Origin: Pseudomonadota bacterium
GTDB lineage: Bacteria > Bdellovibrionota > UBA1018
Assembly: GCA_027485695.1 (NCBI GenBank)
Contig: JAIXQO010000003.1
Location: forward strand, 496,001 to 560,000
Length of the DNA stretch: 64,000 nt
Reading direction: 5' to 3'
The position numbers were made by a program, and so were the translations under genes. Shown one piece after another: positions 41,765-51,449 of the stretch. Under the pieces are notes generated by a model that was given only the letters and a program-made list of their open reading frames with translations, did no database searches and was not told where the DNA came from. The number at the start of each line of letters is the position of its first letter. Position 1 is the stretch's first letter.

Positions 41765-43927
41765 ATGGTTCGATTCGCGGGCGCACTTTTAAAGTTGCTC
41801 CAAAGCGCGCTCTTGCGACTCATTGCTCTATGTATCGGGAGTCCTCGGACCGCTCTTGCAGTCCTTGTATTCGTGGTGGGCATTTCATTGTTCTATGGTC
41901 AGCAGGTTCGAATTGCGATTCGAACCGAGGATTTCAACGACCCGAGTCTCCAGTCCTATCAAAAGATGAACGATCTCAAGAAACGTTTCCGTTTCGAGGA
42001 TCGTTTGACTCTCATTTTTTCGAAGCCGGGAGAGTTGAGTCTGGACGACTACTGCCGGATCCAAACCTGGATCGAGAATATTCGGAACACTGTTCCGGGG
42101 ATCGCCGAAGTTTCGAGCGTTTTCGATCTTCGCATACCTAGGTACGCGGATGGGCGCTTGCACTATCCGCGAGTACTGGAAGACGCGTGTTCACCTGCGG
42201 CTTCGATCAGTGGTCTCAAAGATGCGCCCGCGATCGAGCAGTTTTCTTCGGGATCGGGTCGGGATTCCTGGGTCCACATTCGTATTCATGAGTCTGAAAA
42301 ACCCTTTCGTCACGGTGTCTATGATTATCAGGTGGTCGAAGAAATCGTAGCGCGCGCTAAGCAAGATCTCCCGGACTATGAGCTTCATGTTGGTGGCACG
42401 CTCTATTTTCAGGCAAAAGTTTTAGAAGGCATACGCTGGTCGGGCTACCTGAACATTCTGGCGGGGCTCCTCTTGTTTGGCGGTTTCTATTTTTTCTATC
42501 GTTCACTACGTGCCTCGATGGTCTTGCTCGGAGCTCTCTTGGTTGCTCATTGGATCGTCAAGGGTGGGATGGCCTGGGCAGGACACGCAATTGACCCGTT
42601 GTCTTCATGCATTTTTATGATGCTGACGGTAGCGATCATCGAAGACTATATATTCGTCTGTCACCTGATTCGGGTCCAGCGCGTGAGCTACGTCGAGGCA
42701 GCTCGGACCTTGGCGCTACCGAGTTTCTTGACCTCACTGACGACTGCGATCGGATTTGCGGCTCTCGCGCTCTCGCCGCATCAAAACGTGGTGAGATTTG
42801 GGCTTTGGGCCGCGTGCGGAGCGATGCTGGAATGGGCACTCGTTTTTATCGCGGTGCCTACGATCGCATCGTGGCATCCAAGATTTGAACACTGGTTCGA
42901 TTTTTCTCGCGCGAGAAACGATCGTTTGAACTTCCAAGCAACGTTTAATCGACCGAGGCGAGTACTCGTCGTGCTCTTGACCGTACTACCATTCGTGCTC
43001 GCGATATTCGCATTTCAGAAAGAACCCAATTTGGGTTTTTCACCGTTTCAGATGTTTGAAAGTGATCACGAACTCAACCAATTCAGAGACTACGTGCTTC
43101 GTGAGAAAAAATCCGAAGGCGAGGTTAGTCTCTTGTTTCCACTCGGGCATCCGGAGACCGAAACCATTCTCTCCCAATTCGAGAAGGATCCGTTTGTCAG
43201 CGGAGTCTCATCCCGTGATCGCGTGTTGCGTGGATCAATCGCTCAGTTGCCAGAAGACATACGAGGTTTAGTGCGTGAAGATTTCAAACGCACCCCACTC
43301 GGGAAACTCTATTCGAACGACCGTCAGGACCGAGCGATCGTCTGGGTGCGGTCCTATGATACTACTCAAATCGAAGCGTTCGAGAAGAGAGCAATCGGAT
43401 ATTGTCGAGGCGTCTGCGATCTCGTGTCTGAGGTGATTGTTTCCAAGGACTATGCCCAAGGTCTCCTTCGTACGCTTTACGACAGTTTCTCGGCGAGTTT
43501 ATTGCTCGTAAGCCCCGTATTGATCTGGGTCTGTATTGCGCTCCGAGCTCCCATCCTCGCGTCGGTGATCTCTTCGGGCTGGTCCGCGTTTTTCCTGCTT
43601 TCGCTCGTTCTGCTCATGAGTTTGCGTATCGACGTCGTGACTTCGGTGGCACTGTCGGTCCTCATCGGGATCACCGGCGACAACATCATTCAGTTTCTCT
43701 TATTCAAACCTGACCGCCTCTCCGAGTCCGTTCAAGATCATGGAATCGCGGCATTCCAGAGTGTTTCACTGATGACAGTGATCACGAGTGTACTTTTTTT
43801 ATCTTATTTCCGGTCACCCAAGGTCTTGGCAGCGCTCCTCATTGTGGGACTCCTCCTCATGATCATTGGTGACGTATGGATCTTCAGCGGATTACTTGAT
43901 CTTAAGTCACGTAAGAAGGTAAAGTGA
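41765..43927 (+). CDS. RND-superfamily (MMPL-like) transporter
   Basis: The 720-residue inner-membrane protein has about 12 transmembrane helices in two similar halves. Each half begins with one helix, a periplasmic domain of about 160-200 residues, then five helices (about residues 225-370 and 575-715). This is the MMPL/HpnN type of RND protein, which moves lipids or hydrophobic molecules out of the inner membrane by proton motive force. A GDN motif (TGDNIIQFLL) lies in the second half, and an acidic pair (IIEDYIF) lies in the matching place of the first. ATG 41765 is nine bases after AGAGG; 41759 is also possible. It heads the lipid-modification cluster and overlaps the desaturase by four bases. 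Confidence 0.88.
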   Translation: MVRFAGALLKLLQSALLRLIALCIGSPRTALAVLVFVVGISLFYGQQVRIAIRTEDFNDPSLQSYQKMNDLKKRFRFEDRLTLIFSKPGELSLDDYCRIQTWIENIRNTVPGIAEVSSVFDLRIPRYADGRLHYPRVLEDACSPAASISGLKDAPAIEQFSSGSGRDSWVHIRIHESEKPFRHGVYDYQVVEEIVARAKQDLPDYELHVGGTLYFQAKVLEGIRWSGYLNILAGLLLFGGFYFFYRSLRASMVLLGALLVAHWIVKGGMAWAGHAIDPLSSCIFMMLTVAIIEDYIFVCHLIRVQRVSYVEAARTLALPSFLTSLTTAIGFAALALSPHQNVVRFGLWAACGAMLEWALVFIAVPTIASWHPRFEHWFDFSRARNDRLNFQATFNRPRRVLVVLLTVLPFVLAIFAFQKEPNLGFSPFQMFESDHELNQFRDYVLREKKSEGEVSLLFPLGHPETETILSQFEKDPFVSGVSSRDRVLRGSIAQLPEDIRGLVREDFKRTPLGKLYSNDRQDRAIVWVRSYDTTQIEAFEKRAIGYCRGVCDLVSEVIVSKDYAQGLLRTLYDSFSASLLLVSPVLIWVCIALRAPILASVISSGWSAFFLLSLVLLMSLRIDVVTSVALSVLIGITGDNIIQFLLFKPDRLSESVQDHGIAAFQSVSLMTVITSVLFLSYFRSPKVLAALLIVGLLLMIIGDVWIFSGLLDLKSRKKVK

Positions 43928-44916
43928 CTGCTATGATTTCGCGTTCAAAGTATCCGATCCCTCGCGTGCTCAACCTATTTTTGGCTCTGTTATCCATGAG
44001 CGCTTGCGTCGCTTGTTTGGCTTGGGCAAATCGTACCGTAGGGACTTATTGGGTGCTGGCACCGATGGTCGGATTTGGCCTATTCGGAAACATGGTTTTT
44101 AGCCTCCTACACGAGGCGACGCATTCGAGTTTCAGTCCATACCGGCGCGAAAACTGGTTTTTCGGAAACTTGCTCGCGGGTTTTTTTCCGACCGGATTTT
44201 CTTTTCAGAAGCGTTGTCACCTCAATCACCACCGCAACAACCGAACGGAGTTCGAACTTTTCGAAACTTATTCGGAGAATGACAGTCGCTGGGCGCGAAC
44301 GATCGTTTTATACGCGGTTTTGACGGGCGTTTACTGGACGTTCCCGCCGATTGGCTCACTTTGGTTCATGATTCATCCTTGGAGCATGATCGGTTCCAAG
44401 TTCAGCGAACTTAAACCCAAAGAGTACATGGGGCGCACCGGCGCGGCGAGTATGCTGCGCGGATTCGAAAAAGTTTCGATCACCGAAATTCGTCGCATGC
44501 GGTTTGAAATCCTGTATACACTTCTGTTTCAAGTTGCCTTGTTCTGGGGGCTGGGACTGAGTTTCACGGCGTGGATCCTCTGTTACGTGACCTTTGCGTG
44601 GCTCTGGTCATCGCTCCAGTATGCCGATCATGCCTACAGTGCTCGCGACATTCGAAACGGCGCCTGGAACCTCCAAGTGACTCCGCTCATCAAGTTTTTC
44701 TTCCTGAACTACCACGACCATTTGGCGCACCATCAATATCCGCACATCTCTTGGGCGCATTTGCCCAAGCTCGTGGATGCAAATACTCCACGCGTGAGCT
44801 TCTGGAATATCTATCTGCGTATGTGGAAAGGGCCGATCAAAGCCGAGCGCGGTGTTGAGCTCGTTTTGGATTCCGAACTCGAGGAAATGATCGAGCGGGA
44901 GAATTTCACCGCTTAG
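43924..44916 (+). CDS. Membrane fatty acid desaturase
   Basis: The 330-residue membrane enzyme has the three histidine boxes that bind the di-iron site: HEATH (63-67), HLNHH (99-103) and HDHLAHHQYPH near residue 264. Helices flank them in the usual order. Such enzymes add a double bond or hydroxyl to fatty acyl chains; the regiochemistry cannot be told. GTG 43924 overlaps the transporter stop (GTGA) and has AGAAGG four bases before it; ATG 43933 is possible. Coupling to the transporter suggests that the acyl product, or a lipid built from it, is the cargo. Confidence 0.93.
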   Translation: MTAMISRSKYPIPRVLNLFLALLSMSACVACLAWANRTVGTYWVLAPMVGFGLFGNMVFSLLHEATHSSFSPYRRENWFFGNLLAGFFPTGFSFQKRCHLNHHRNNRTEFELFETYSENDSRWARTIVLYAVLTGVYWTFPPIGSLWFMIHPWSMIGSKFSELKPKEYMGRTGAASMLRGFEKVSITEIRRMRFEILYTLLFQVALFWGLGLSFTAWILCYVTFAWLWSSLQYADHAYSARDIRNGAWNLQVTPLIKFFFLNYHDHLAHHQYPHISWAHLPKLVDANTPRVSFWNIYLRMWKGPIKAERGVELVLDSELEEMIERENFTA

Positions 44917-45676
44917 ATTTTTTGGATGACGATTTTGCGAGGTTCAAAAAGAACTTCGATGCGATGCCCGCGAAGTCGCGCAATCGAATCTCGGCGATGC
45001 AGGCGAGTTCAACGCCTTCTTTGTAGTTCGCGTTACGCTCGAGGAAGTATCGAATATCGGGATTCTTCATCTGTTCCGGGCTTGGATCAGCGAACGAGCC
45101 CTTGACTGAGCCGAGCGATGTTGGAAACGTGATGAGGCCGCTAGTCGCGTCGTAAGCATTTCCGAATTTGCGCTGGTAGTAGCTGTCCAGGATTTCCTGG
45201 TAATTGCGCGGAGTCTTACGTTTTACGTTCGGGTAGGACTGATTGAAGTTCAACCGCATCATCATGTAAGTCTTGAAACCTTTGCTGATGAGCATCCAGT
45301 AGACCTTACGATGTGGAGCCATGGTTTTCGTTCGGATGATGTATTTAGAGAAGCTCCGTTGCAGGATCTTGGAGCCCCAGCAGTCCTCACGTAGGACCGT
45401 ATCGCCGGAGAAAATGAAAATCCCGGGAGCGACGTCTTCGATCCGCTTGCGGTAAACGGTACTGAATCCCACGAGTTCGCGAGTTTTGCGCTCGAAAAAA
45501 AGCAGCACATGCGTCTTCTCGGCAAGGTCCTTTTCGAAACGGGAGAACTCCACGTCGTCGTAGTATCGTTCCAGAAGCGCGAACATGCGCTTGCGCATTT
45601 TAGCGTCGATCTTTTTGACAGTTACCGTCTTGGAGAAAAGGTCTTTTTTGAGGGATGGATCAGCGACTGGTTTCAT
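44906..45676 (-). CDS. GNAT-like protein of unknown substrate
   Basis: The 256-residue protein has a core that looks like a divergent GNAT fold: LLFFERKTRELVGFSTVYRK (strands 2-3), then FIFSGDTVLREDCWGSKILQRSFS where the acyl-CoA loop is expected, and YWMLISKGFKTYMMMRLNF with YPN later. The classical RxxGxG/A is not obvious. Similar long GNAT-like proteins occur near lipid genes in other bacteria, so I infer acyl transfer, with low certainty. It is on the opposite strand to its neighbours and overlaps the desaturase 3' end by 11 bases. Confidence 0.65.
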   Translation of the reverse strand: MKPVADPSLKKDLFSKTVTVKKIDAKMRKRMFALLERYYDDVEFSRFEKDLAEKTHVLLFFERKTRELVGFSTVYRKRIEDVAPGIFIFSGDTVLREDCWGSKILQRSFSKYIIRTKTMAPHRKVYWMLISKGFKTYMMMRLNFNQSYPNVKRKTPRNYQEILDSYYQRKFGNAYDATSGLITFPTSLGSVKGSFADPSPEQMKNPDIRYFLERNANYKEGVELACIAEIRLRDFAGIASKFFLNLAKSSSKKSKR

Positions 45677-45779
45677 GTTTTCTCAAGCGGTCCAAAAACC
45701 GATCGTCATTGTTTAAACGATTCCTGTTTGTAATACTATGAAGAAATGACGCCAAGCAGTCAATGAGGAGGCCCGCGGT

Positions 45780-46400
45780 ATGAACGTCTGGTTCTGGTTG
45801 TTTTCGATCCTGACCTGCGGGATCGCGTTCATACTTTTTTATCGGCAGAATCGCCCCGGGAAAATCGGCGGACCGATCGCTTTATCGAAAGCAATTTGGC
45901 TTCACTATACGCTCTACACTTGGTTCTTTTTCATTCCTTACGCATGGATTCAGTATGGCGCGGACTCAATCCCTTCGGGCGATCGTCACGTTTGGTGGAT
46001 CTTGTCGGGATCCATGTGGGCGAGGGGAATCATCGAACTCTACATGCTTTTTGTTTCCAAGAACTGGACACCCGTCATTGGGATCTCTCACGACGTGCTG
46101 ACTTTTGTAGGAATGGTCGTTGGGTATCTCTTCGGTGATCACGCTGGGTGGAGCGATCAACCAGCGGTTTTTGTTTTCACCCTGTCGCTCTTCGCTTCGC
46201 TCATTGCGGAAACGCATCATGCCGCGAGTTTCTATCTGTTGATGAAGGGGCGGACGCAAGGGGACGATGGGCTTTGGTATGCTCACAAAGGTGACCCGAG
46301 GTTTCTTCGGATCCTTCGGGTGACGACGGCTTGCAACGCCGGGCTCTATTCGGCCCTCGGTTATTTCATTTGGACGTGGTCCGCCCGTAGCGGTGGATAA
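45780..46400 (+). CDS. Inner-membrane protein of unknown function
   Basis: The 206-residue protein has about five to six transmembrane helices (roughly residues 3-20, 36-60, 73-95, 103-120, 127-150, 180-200). Several His residues lie at helix ends (DRHVWW, GISHDVLT, GDHAGW, AETHHAASFY), which could bind metal or heme. I recognise no family. An AGGAGG ribosome site precedes the ATG. It sits 14 bases before the RnfD-like/UnbV gene, so the two are co-transcribed, and the His pattern may mean an electron-transfer or di-iron role alongside it. Confidence 0.7.
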   Translation: MNVWFWLFSILTCGIAFILFYRQNRPGKIGGPIALSKAIWLHYTLYTWFFFIPYAWIQYGADSIPSGDRHVWWILSGSMWARGIIELYMLFVSKNWTPVIGISHDVLTFVGMVVGYLFGDHAGWSDQPAVFVFTLSLFASLIAETHHAASFYLLMKGRTQGDDGLWYAHKGDPRFLRILRVTTACNAGLYSALGYFIWTWSARSGG

Positions 46401-46414
46401 AAGGAAAAAACGAA

Positions 46415-49201
46415 ATGATCAGTTTCGAAACTGCGAAGTCGGATGGTTGGATCAAAAAGTTTCGGGATATAGACCCGCGTATTTTCGTCGCGGGTATTCT
46501 CTTTCTTTACTTGGTGCTCGGTCTGACGGTCTTGGGTTTCAACCGAAGCCCGATGCAAGCCGTGACGACCACCGTGCTTTGCTGCTCGCTTGATTTTTTG
46601 CTGACGCGGATTTTCAATGGAAAATGGGTATTTCCGCTCAGCGCGCTTATTACTAGTTTTTCGCTTTCGTTCTTGTTGAACTACAGCCATTCGTCGTGGA
46701 TGATTTTGTTGCCAATCTTGCTTGCGATCGGCTCTAAATACGTTCTGCGTTTAAACGGTAAGCATTTTTTCAACCCAGCGTTATTTGGCGTCGCGGGCTC
46801 GTTACTACTTTCTAAAGAACTGATCACAGCGGCACCGGCCTACCAGTGGAATGGTATCGGCGCGATGTCGGCATTTATCGTCATGCTGGGTTTGATGTTC
46901 GTGATTCCCAAGGTGAACCGACATTGGCTGATTATCGCGTTTCTTACGACGTTTACGCTTCAAACAGCGCTTCGCGCATTCATCATGCGCCATCATCTCC
47001 CGTTTGAAACACTGTTCTTCGGAACGCTGAGTTCACCGTCATTTTTCATTTTCACGTTCTTCATGATTACCGATCCCGCGACTTCTCCCGCTAAGAAAAA
47101 AGATCAGATCATCGTTGGAATCGCTATCGCGCTGGTCGATCTGATTCTCCATATCCGCCAGAGTTACTATACGTTCTTTTTTGCCGCTTTGACGGTTGCG
47201 AGCGCTCGTTTCGTCTGGTTCCACTTCAAGAATCTACGTGCCCAGCGCGTTCGCGACTGGTTCGGTGAGCGATTCATCCAAAGCGGTTATTGGCGCGGTT
47301 CATCGACTTTCGCCGTTTTTTTTCTCGTATTCGTGATCACGTTCACTCAAGTGGTCCGGCCAAGCATCGGCAATGATCCTCAGAGTTTTCGTTTCGAGGC
47401 AGTGGATTCGAAGCAGAGTGGCTTAGATGCGAATGCGGAGGGAGATCTGATTCGGAAATTAGATCCACGCATTCAACACATCGCAAAATGGTTGATAGCC
47501 GAGACGGAGGGAGTTGCCGTAGGTGATTTCGACAATGACGGGCGTATGGATCTATTCGTCGCGCAGCCGCTCAAGCAGGAACACAAGCGAGCCATGCTCT
47601 ATCACAATGAAGGCGGGTATCGGTTCAAAGAAACACCGATTTCTGCGATTCGCGAGTATGCGCTTCATCCTGAAAACGTCGGCATCATTACGAACGCCGT
47701 TTTTGTCGACTATGATGACGATGGAGATCAGGACTTGTTCTTAACGGTGGTTCATGGACCTTCTCGGTTGTTAAGGAACCTTTTGAAGGAATCGGCGCGA
47801 CCAGAATTTGAAGACGTCACGCGTGAGGTTGGTTTGGATGGATTGAGCACTCAGTCGCTGGGCGCAACATTCGCCGATTTCAATCGAGACGGAAAACTTG
47901 ATTTGTTCATTGCAAACGTTCTCGAAGAGAACCTGCCGGATTACGAAACCCCAACGCCGTTGAATTTGTTTCATCTGCCAGAGCCGAAGTACGCCGGTGA
48001 TCGTCGCATGTTCAATTTCATGCACGCCTCTTGGAATCTGTCGGATAACGGTGGGCACAACGTCATGCTTTTTCAAACAGTTGATCGCAAGTTTGTTCGG
48101 CAAGACCCAGCGCTCTGGGGTGGTCTAGAATCGCGCTGGTCGCTCGCGGTGGGAGCTGCGGATTTGAATCGAGATGGTTGGCCTGATCTCTACGTGGCAA
48201 ATGATTTTGGCCCGGACGAGTTGTATTACAATCGTGCTGGTCAGGGTTTTGAGCCAATTAAGGGTAAGATATTCGGTTCAGTTGGTTTGGATACCTACAA
48301 AGGGATGAACGTCTCGATTGCCGATTTTGATCGAACCGGCTGGCAGAGCGTCTATATCTCGGACGTTCACCATGCACTTCAGGCCGAGGGAAGCCTGCTC
48401 TGGTCGTTCGCTCCGAGCGGAGATGTGTTCCGCCCAAAAGTGACCGAGACCGCCACGCAAAAAGGCATTCTCAACGAAGAGCGATTCGGATGGGGAGCCG
48501 TGGCGAGCGATTTTGATAACGACGGTTGGGTAGACCTCGCGCAAGCAAACGGAATGGTGGATGACACTTACGACAAGCAGTTCGAGGATTGCCCGGACTA
48601 CTGGTATGTGAATGAAAAAGTCGCGCGCTCTCAACCGTCCTACCACCGATTCGCCGACAAATGGGGTGACATCCGTGGTTACTGCATTTTCGGAAAAGAG
48701 AAAAATCGCCTCTACAAGAACCGGGGCCCAGAGGCGCGACCGCAGTTCGCGGATGTGGCTGATTTCGTCGGTATGACTGCCGAGACAAACTCTCGAGCCG
48801 CTGTCTCCGCAGACTTCGAGAATCAAGGGCGCCGTGATCTCTTATTCACGCATCCATTTTCGCAACCGACCCTGTATCGGAACATTTCGACTGAAACCTC
48901 CGAGGCCATGAATACTTGGGTCGGATTGTCGCTCGTTGGAAATGGTCGCGACTGCAATCGTGATGCGATCGGTACACGTGTAGAAGTAGAAGCAAAAACC
49001 CGCGACGGGGTTCGGGTCGTGCAGACGTCCGAAGTTCAGGCCGTGAGCGGATTTCTCGGCCAAAGCGATCGACGTTTGCATTTCGGTTTGGGGCGAATCG
49101 ATCCTCCGGTCATCGCGAGAATTTTTTGGTGCGGTCGTACCGAACCTCAAGTGGAGACCATCTCTTCTGGCCAGTACCATGTCATGAGGCAAACCCCGTG
49201 A
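46415..49201 (+). CDS. RnfD-like membrane domain fused to FG-GAP propeller and ASPIC/UnbV domain
   Basis: The 928-residue protein combines parts normally found apart. Residues about 20-320 are a polytopic RnfD/NqrB-like region (LNGKHFFNPALFGVAG, FFMITDPATSPAKKK), although the SGAT flavin-threonine motif is not seen. Residues about 365-830 carry at least seven FG-GAP/VCBS calcium-binding repeats (GDFDNDGRMDLF, VDYDDDGDQDLF, ADFNRDGKLDLF, ADLNRDGWPDLY, SDFDNDGWVDLA), predicted to form a periplasmic propeller. Residues about 855-925 match ASPIC/UnbV (GTRVEVEA, VSGFLGQSDRRLHFGLG). A flavin- or quinone-linked electron input tied to a periplasmic propeller is my inference. The stop overlaps the Rieske gene (GTGA). 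Confidence 0.87.
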   Translation: MISFETAKSDGWIKKFRDIDPRIFVAGILFLYLVLGLTVLGFNRSPMQAVTTTVLCCSLDFLLTRIFNGKWVFPLSALITSFSLSFLLNYSHSSWMILLPILLAIGSKYVLRLNGKHFFNPALFGVAGSLLLSKELITAAPAYQWNGIGAMSAFIVMLGLMFVIPKVNRHWLIIAFLTTFTLQTALRAFIMRHHLPFETLFFGTLSSPSFFIFTFFMITDPATSPAKKKDQIIVGIAIALVDLILHIRQSYYTFFFAALTVASARFVWFHFKNLRAQRVRDWFGERFIQSGYWRGSSTFAVFFLVFVITFTQVVRPSIGNDPQSFRFEAVDSKQSGLDANAEGDLIRKLDPRIQHIAKWLIAETEGVAVGDFDNDGRMDLFVAQPLKQEHKRAMLYHNEGGYRFKETPISAIREYALHPENVGIITNAVFVDYDDDGDQDLFLTVVHGPSRLLRNLLKESARPEFEDVTREVGLDGLSTQSLGATFADFNRDGKLDLFIANVLEENLPDYETPTPLNLFHLPEPKYAGDRRMFNFMHASWNLSDNGGHNVMLFQTVDRKFVRQDPALWGGLESRWSLAVGAADLNRDGWPDLYVANDFGPDELYYNRAGQGFEPIKGKIFGSVGLDTYKGMNVSIADFDRTGWQSVYISDVHHALQAEGSLLWSFAPSGDVFRPKVTETATQKGILNEERFGWGAVASDFDNDGWVDLAQANGMVDDTYDKQFEDCPDYWYVNEKVARSQPSYHRFADKWGDIRGYCIFGKEKNRLYKNRGPEARPQFADVADFVGMTAETNSRAAVSADFENQGRRDLLFTHPFSQPTLYRNISTETSEAMNTWVGLSLVGNGRDCNRDAIGTRVEVEAKTRDGVRVVQTSEVQAVSGFLGQSDRRLHFGLGRIDPPVIARIFWCGRTEPQVETISSGQYHVMRQTP

Positions 49202-50307
49202 GTTTGGATCAGACGATTCGACAAGTGGATGGGGACCTCTCGCGCAATTGGTATATTGCGGCGTTGAGCGGAGAGGTGAGTGCCGGAAAACCGGTTGCTC
49301 GTACCCTCTACGGTAAGCACTATGCGCTTTTTCGCGATACCGCGGGTATCGCACGGATCGTCGAAGATCGTTGTTTGCACCGAGGCGCTCAGCTTTCGCT
49401 TGGAAAGTGCGAAGGCGACTATCTCCGTTGTCCGTATCACGGTTGGGCGTATGACGGTCAGGGATCTGTGGCTGATATTCCTTCCGAAGGCAAGGACTCA
49501 CCAGAACTCAAGCGCACGATCGCCGCGCGCGGATGGAAAATTCCATCGCCCGCGATTTGCGAGCAGGACGGCGTGATTTGGGTATGGATGGGAGAAGATG
49601 CTCAGGGCAAGCCGACAGAGCCAAACCCCGCCGCGCCCACTTGGAGATTTCCGTTCGCAGAGGACCCTCGTTGGACCAGCTATTTTATGGTCACTGATTT
49701 TGAGAATGAAGTGACACATTTAGCGCAGAACTTTATGGATGTGCCTCACACCGTTTTCGTGCATGCCAAATGGTTTCGAGACAAGGCCATGATCGAGGTG
49801 CCCTATAGACTGGAAAGCGGAGGAGGACGGGTCAAGGCGACCTACCAGAAACCCGGAGACTCCATCGGTGGATTCATGGGACGAGTGATCAATCCCGAGG
49901 GGCGTGAGATGGTTCACACGGATGAATTCGTATTTCCGCAGATCACCCGGGTCGATTATCTATTCGGAGAAAATCACGGGTTCATCATCAACAGTCAGTG
50001 CACGCCGGTATCTCGATTCAAAACCCGCGTCTATACTTGGATCGCGTATCGTGGGAACTGGATCGCACCGCTTTTGAAACCTTTTATGCACTTCTACACG
50101 CGCCAAGTGATCGAACAAGACGTGGTAATCATGCAGAATCAAGGCGTCAATCTTCAGCGCCATCCGGGACGAACGGATTGGAAATCAACATCCGCGGATG
50201 AAATTCATATCGCCATTACTCGGGCAAGAGAACTGGGGATCAAAAATAGAGACGACGTTTACGCCATTCCTCAGAAAACGTCTCAGGAGAAAAGTTTTTG
50301 GATCTGA
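49198..50307 (+). CDS. Rieske non-heme iron oxygenase
   Basis: The 369-residue protein starts at GTG 49198 (GTGA overlap with the previous stop). It has the Rieske [2Fe-2S] ligands C59-x-H61 (CLHRGA) and C78-x2-H81 (CPYHGW) and the mononuclear iron site NFMDVPHTVFVH with His184 and His189. Such oxygenases hydroxylate or demethylate small or lipid molecules using electrons from a reductase. No reductase or ferredoxin gene is adjacent; the RnfD-like neighbour might supply electrons. Its last ten bases overlap the next gene. It belongs to the group acting on aromatic rings, sterols or other hydrophobic molecules; the exact substrate is unknown. Confidence 0.93.
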   Translation: MSLDQTIRQVDGDLSRNWYIAALSGEVSAGKPVARTLYGKHYALFRDTAGIARIVEDRCLHRGAQLSLGKCEGDYLRCPYHGWAYDGQGSVADIPSEGKDSPELKRTIAARGWKIPSPAICEQDGVIWVWMGEDAQGKPTEPNPAAPTWRFPFAEDPRWTSYFMVTDFENEVTHLAQNFMDVPHTVFVHAKWFRDKAMIEVPYRLESGGGRVKATYQKPGDSIGGFMGRVINPEGREMVHTDEFVFPQITRVDYLFGENHGFIINSQCTPVSRFKTRVYTWIAYRGNWIAPLLKPFMHFYTRQVIEQDVVIMQNQGVNLQRHPGRTDWKSTSADEIHIAITRARELGIKNRDDVYAIPQKTSQEKSFWI

Positions 50308-51449
50308 CTCATGCCCTGGGGCGCGATACGCCGTTTCGAGAGTACCGACTCGCGGATGAGGCCGGGATCCATCGTATTTTCGAAGAGACACCGATGCGAG
50401 TGGGCGGCATGGAGCTCGTCTATGAACGTCGGCCTCGAGTTCAGACTCAGCTCGAGTATCAAGCCGACAAATATGGAATGCTCGTTGCGGATCGCGAAGG
50501 GGAGCTTCGCGGGTTTAGCTCGTTTTCCTGGGGACCTCGCTGGGTGGGAGGCAAACTCGTTTCGGCACTCTACCTGGGGGACTTTCGGGTAAAATTCGAT
50601 CGTCGGATCGCCGCAGGATGGAGGTCGCTTTATCCACGTCTTTTAGAGACATTCAAAAAAGGCGCAGAATTCGGTCCCTGTGAGTGGTTTGTGACGGGGA
50701 TTCTCAGTCAGAATACCGCTGCGAAAAAGAGTCTTATAGAAAACCGAAAAAATTTTTTCTATCACCTCATCGCGGCGCCGGTGATGGTAAATCTATTTTT
50801 TAGGCCAAGGACGCGAGTGGGTCAGTTTCTACCACAAGGAATTCGTGTCGTTTCGGGAGCTGATATCGATGAGAGTCGGTTGAGGCAGTTTTTGAACCAA
50901 TGTCATCAACGACTTTTCTTGGGTTACGATTTTGGACCCGATGTCGGCAATGAATGGGACCGAAGAAAACGCGTTTGGCCCGAGTACGCGTCTTCCGCTT
51001 TTTTAGTAGCGTTGGACCAGGCAGGCGAGATTGTTGGATGCACGCTCCCTTGGGCGCCCACCCAAGCCAAACGACTTCGGGTGAATCGTCTCGGGAGGTG
51101 GGCGAGCATTGGATTTAAGTTGCTCTCGGTCGTCGGCGCAAAAACCCCGGAAATCGGTAAGCCGTTTACGACACTCTATTTAACCCATCTGACATTTCTT
51201 CCGGGCATGCCTCGAGTGACCAGGGCTGCGCTGATCGCCGCTTTTATCGACGTCATTTTCCGTCAGGCAAAAAAACGGGAGTTTCACATGCTGTCGTATG
51301 CGGATCCCGATGAGCTGCGGAAACTTGCGCCTTTAGAAAACTATTTCGCGCAGACGACCCCTGCCGAAGTCTATTTGGTTACGACGACGCCAGAACGACC
51401 TGAAGTTCCCCCGAATGATGGCGTAGTATTCGAAATGGCGATCATATGA
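50298..51449 (+). CDS. Large GNAT-like protein
   Basis: The 383-residue protein starts at TTG 50298, supported by AGGAGA seven bases upstream, and overlaps the Rieske gene by ten bases. The region SALYLGDFRVKFDRRIAAGW, followed by EWFVTGILSQNTAAKKSLIE, has the shape of a GNAT motif A and the following helix (D-x-R-V, N-x-A-A-x-x-x-L). Beyond about residue 190 a second, possibly degenerate GNAT-like unit follows (FLVALDQAGEIVGCT, LYLTHLTFLPG). I infer an acyl- or aminoacyl-transfer role next to the GH3 enzyme. The stop overlaps the GH3 start by four bases (ATGA). Confidence 0.7.
   Translation: MDLTHALGRDTPFREYRLADEAGIHRIFEETPMRVGGMELVYERRPRVQTQLEYQADKYGMLVADREGELRGFSSFSWGPRWVGGKLVSALYLGDFRVKFDRRIAAGWRSLYPRLLETFKKGAEFGPCEWFVTGILSQNTAAKKSLIENRKNFFYHLIAAPVMVNLFFRPRTRVGQFLPQGIRVVSGADIDESRLRQFLNQCHQRLFLGYDFGPDVGNEWDRRKRVWPEYASSAFLVALDQAGEIVGCTLPWAPTQAKRLRVNRLGRWASIGFKLLSVVGAKTPEIGKPFTTLYLTHLTFLPGMPRVTRAALIAAFIDVIFRQAKKREFHMLSYADPDELRKLAPLENYFAQTTPAEVYLVTTTPERPEVPPNDGVVFEMAII

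Noticed and set aside
46415-49201. True Rnf or NQR complex
   Set aside because: No other rnf or nqr subunit gene is adjacent and the SGAT flavin site is not seen.
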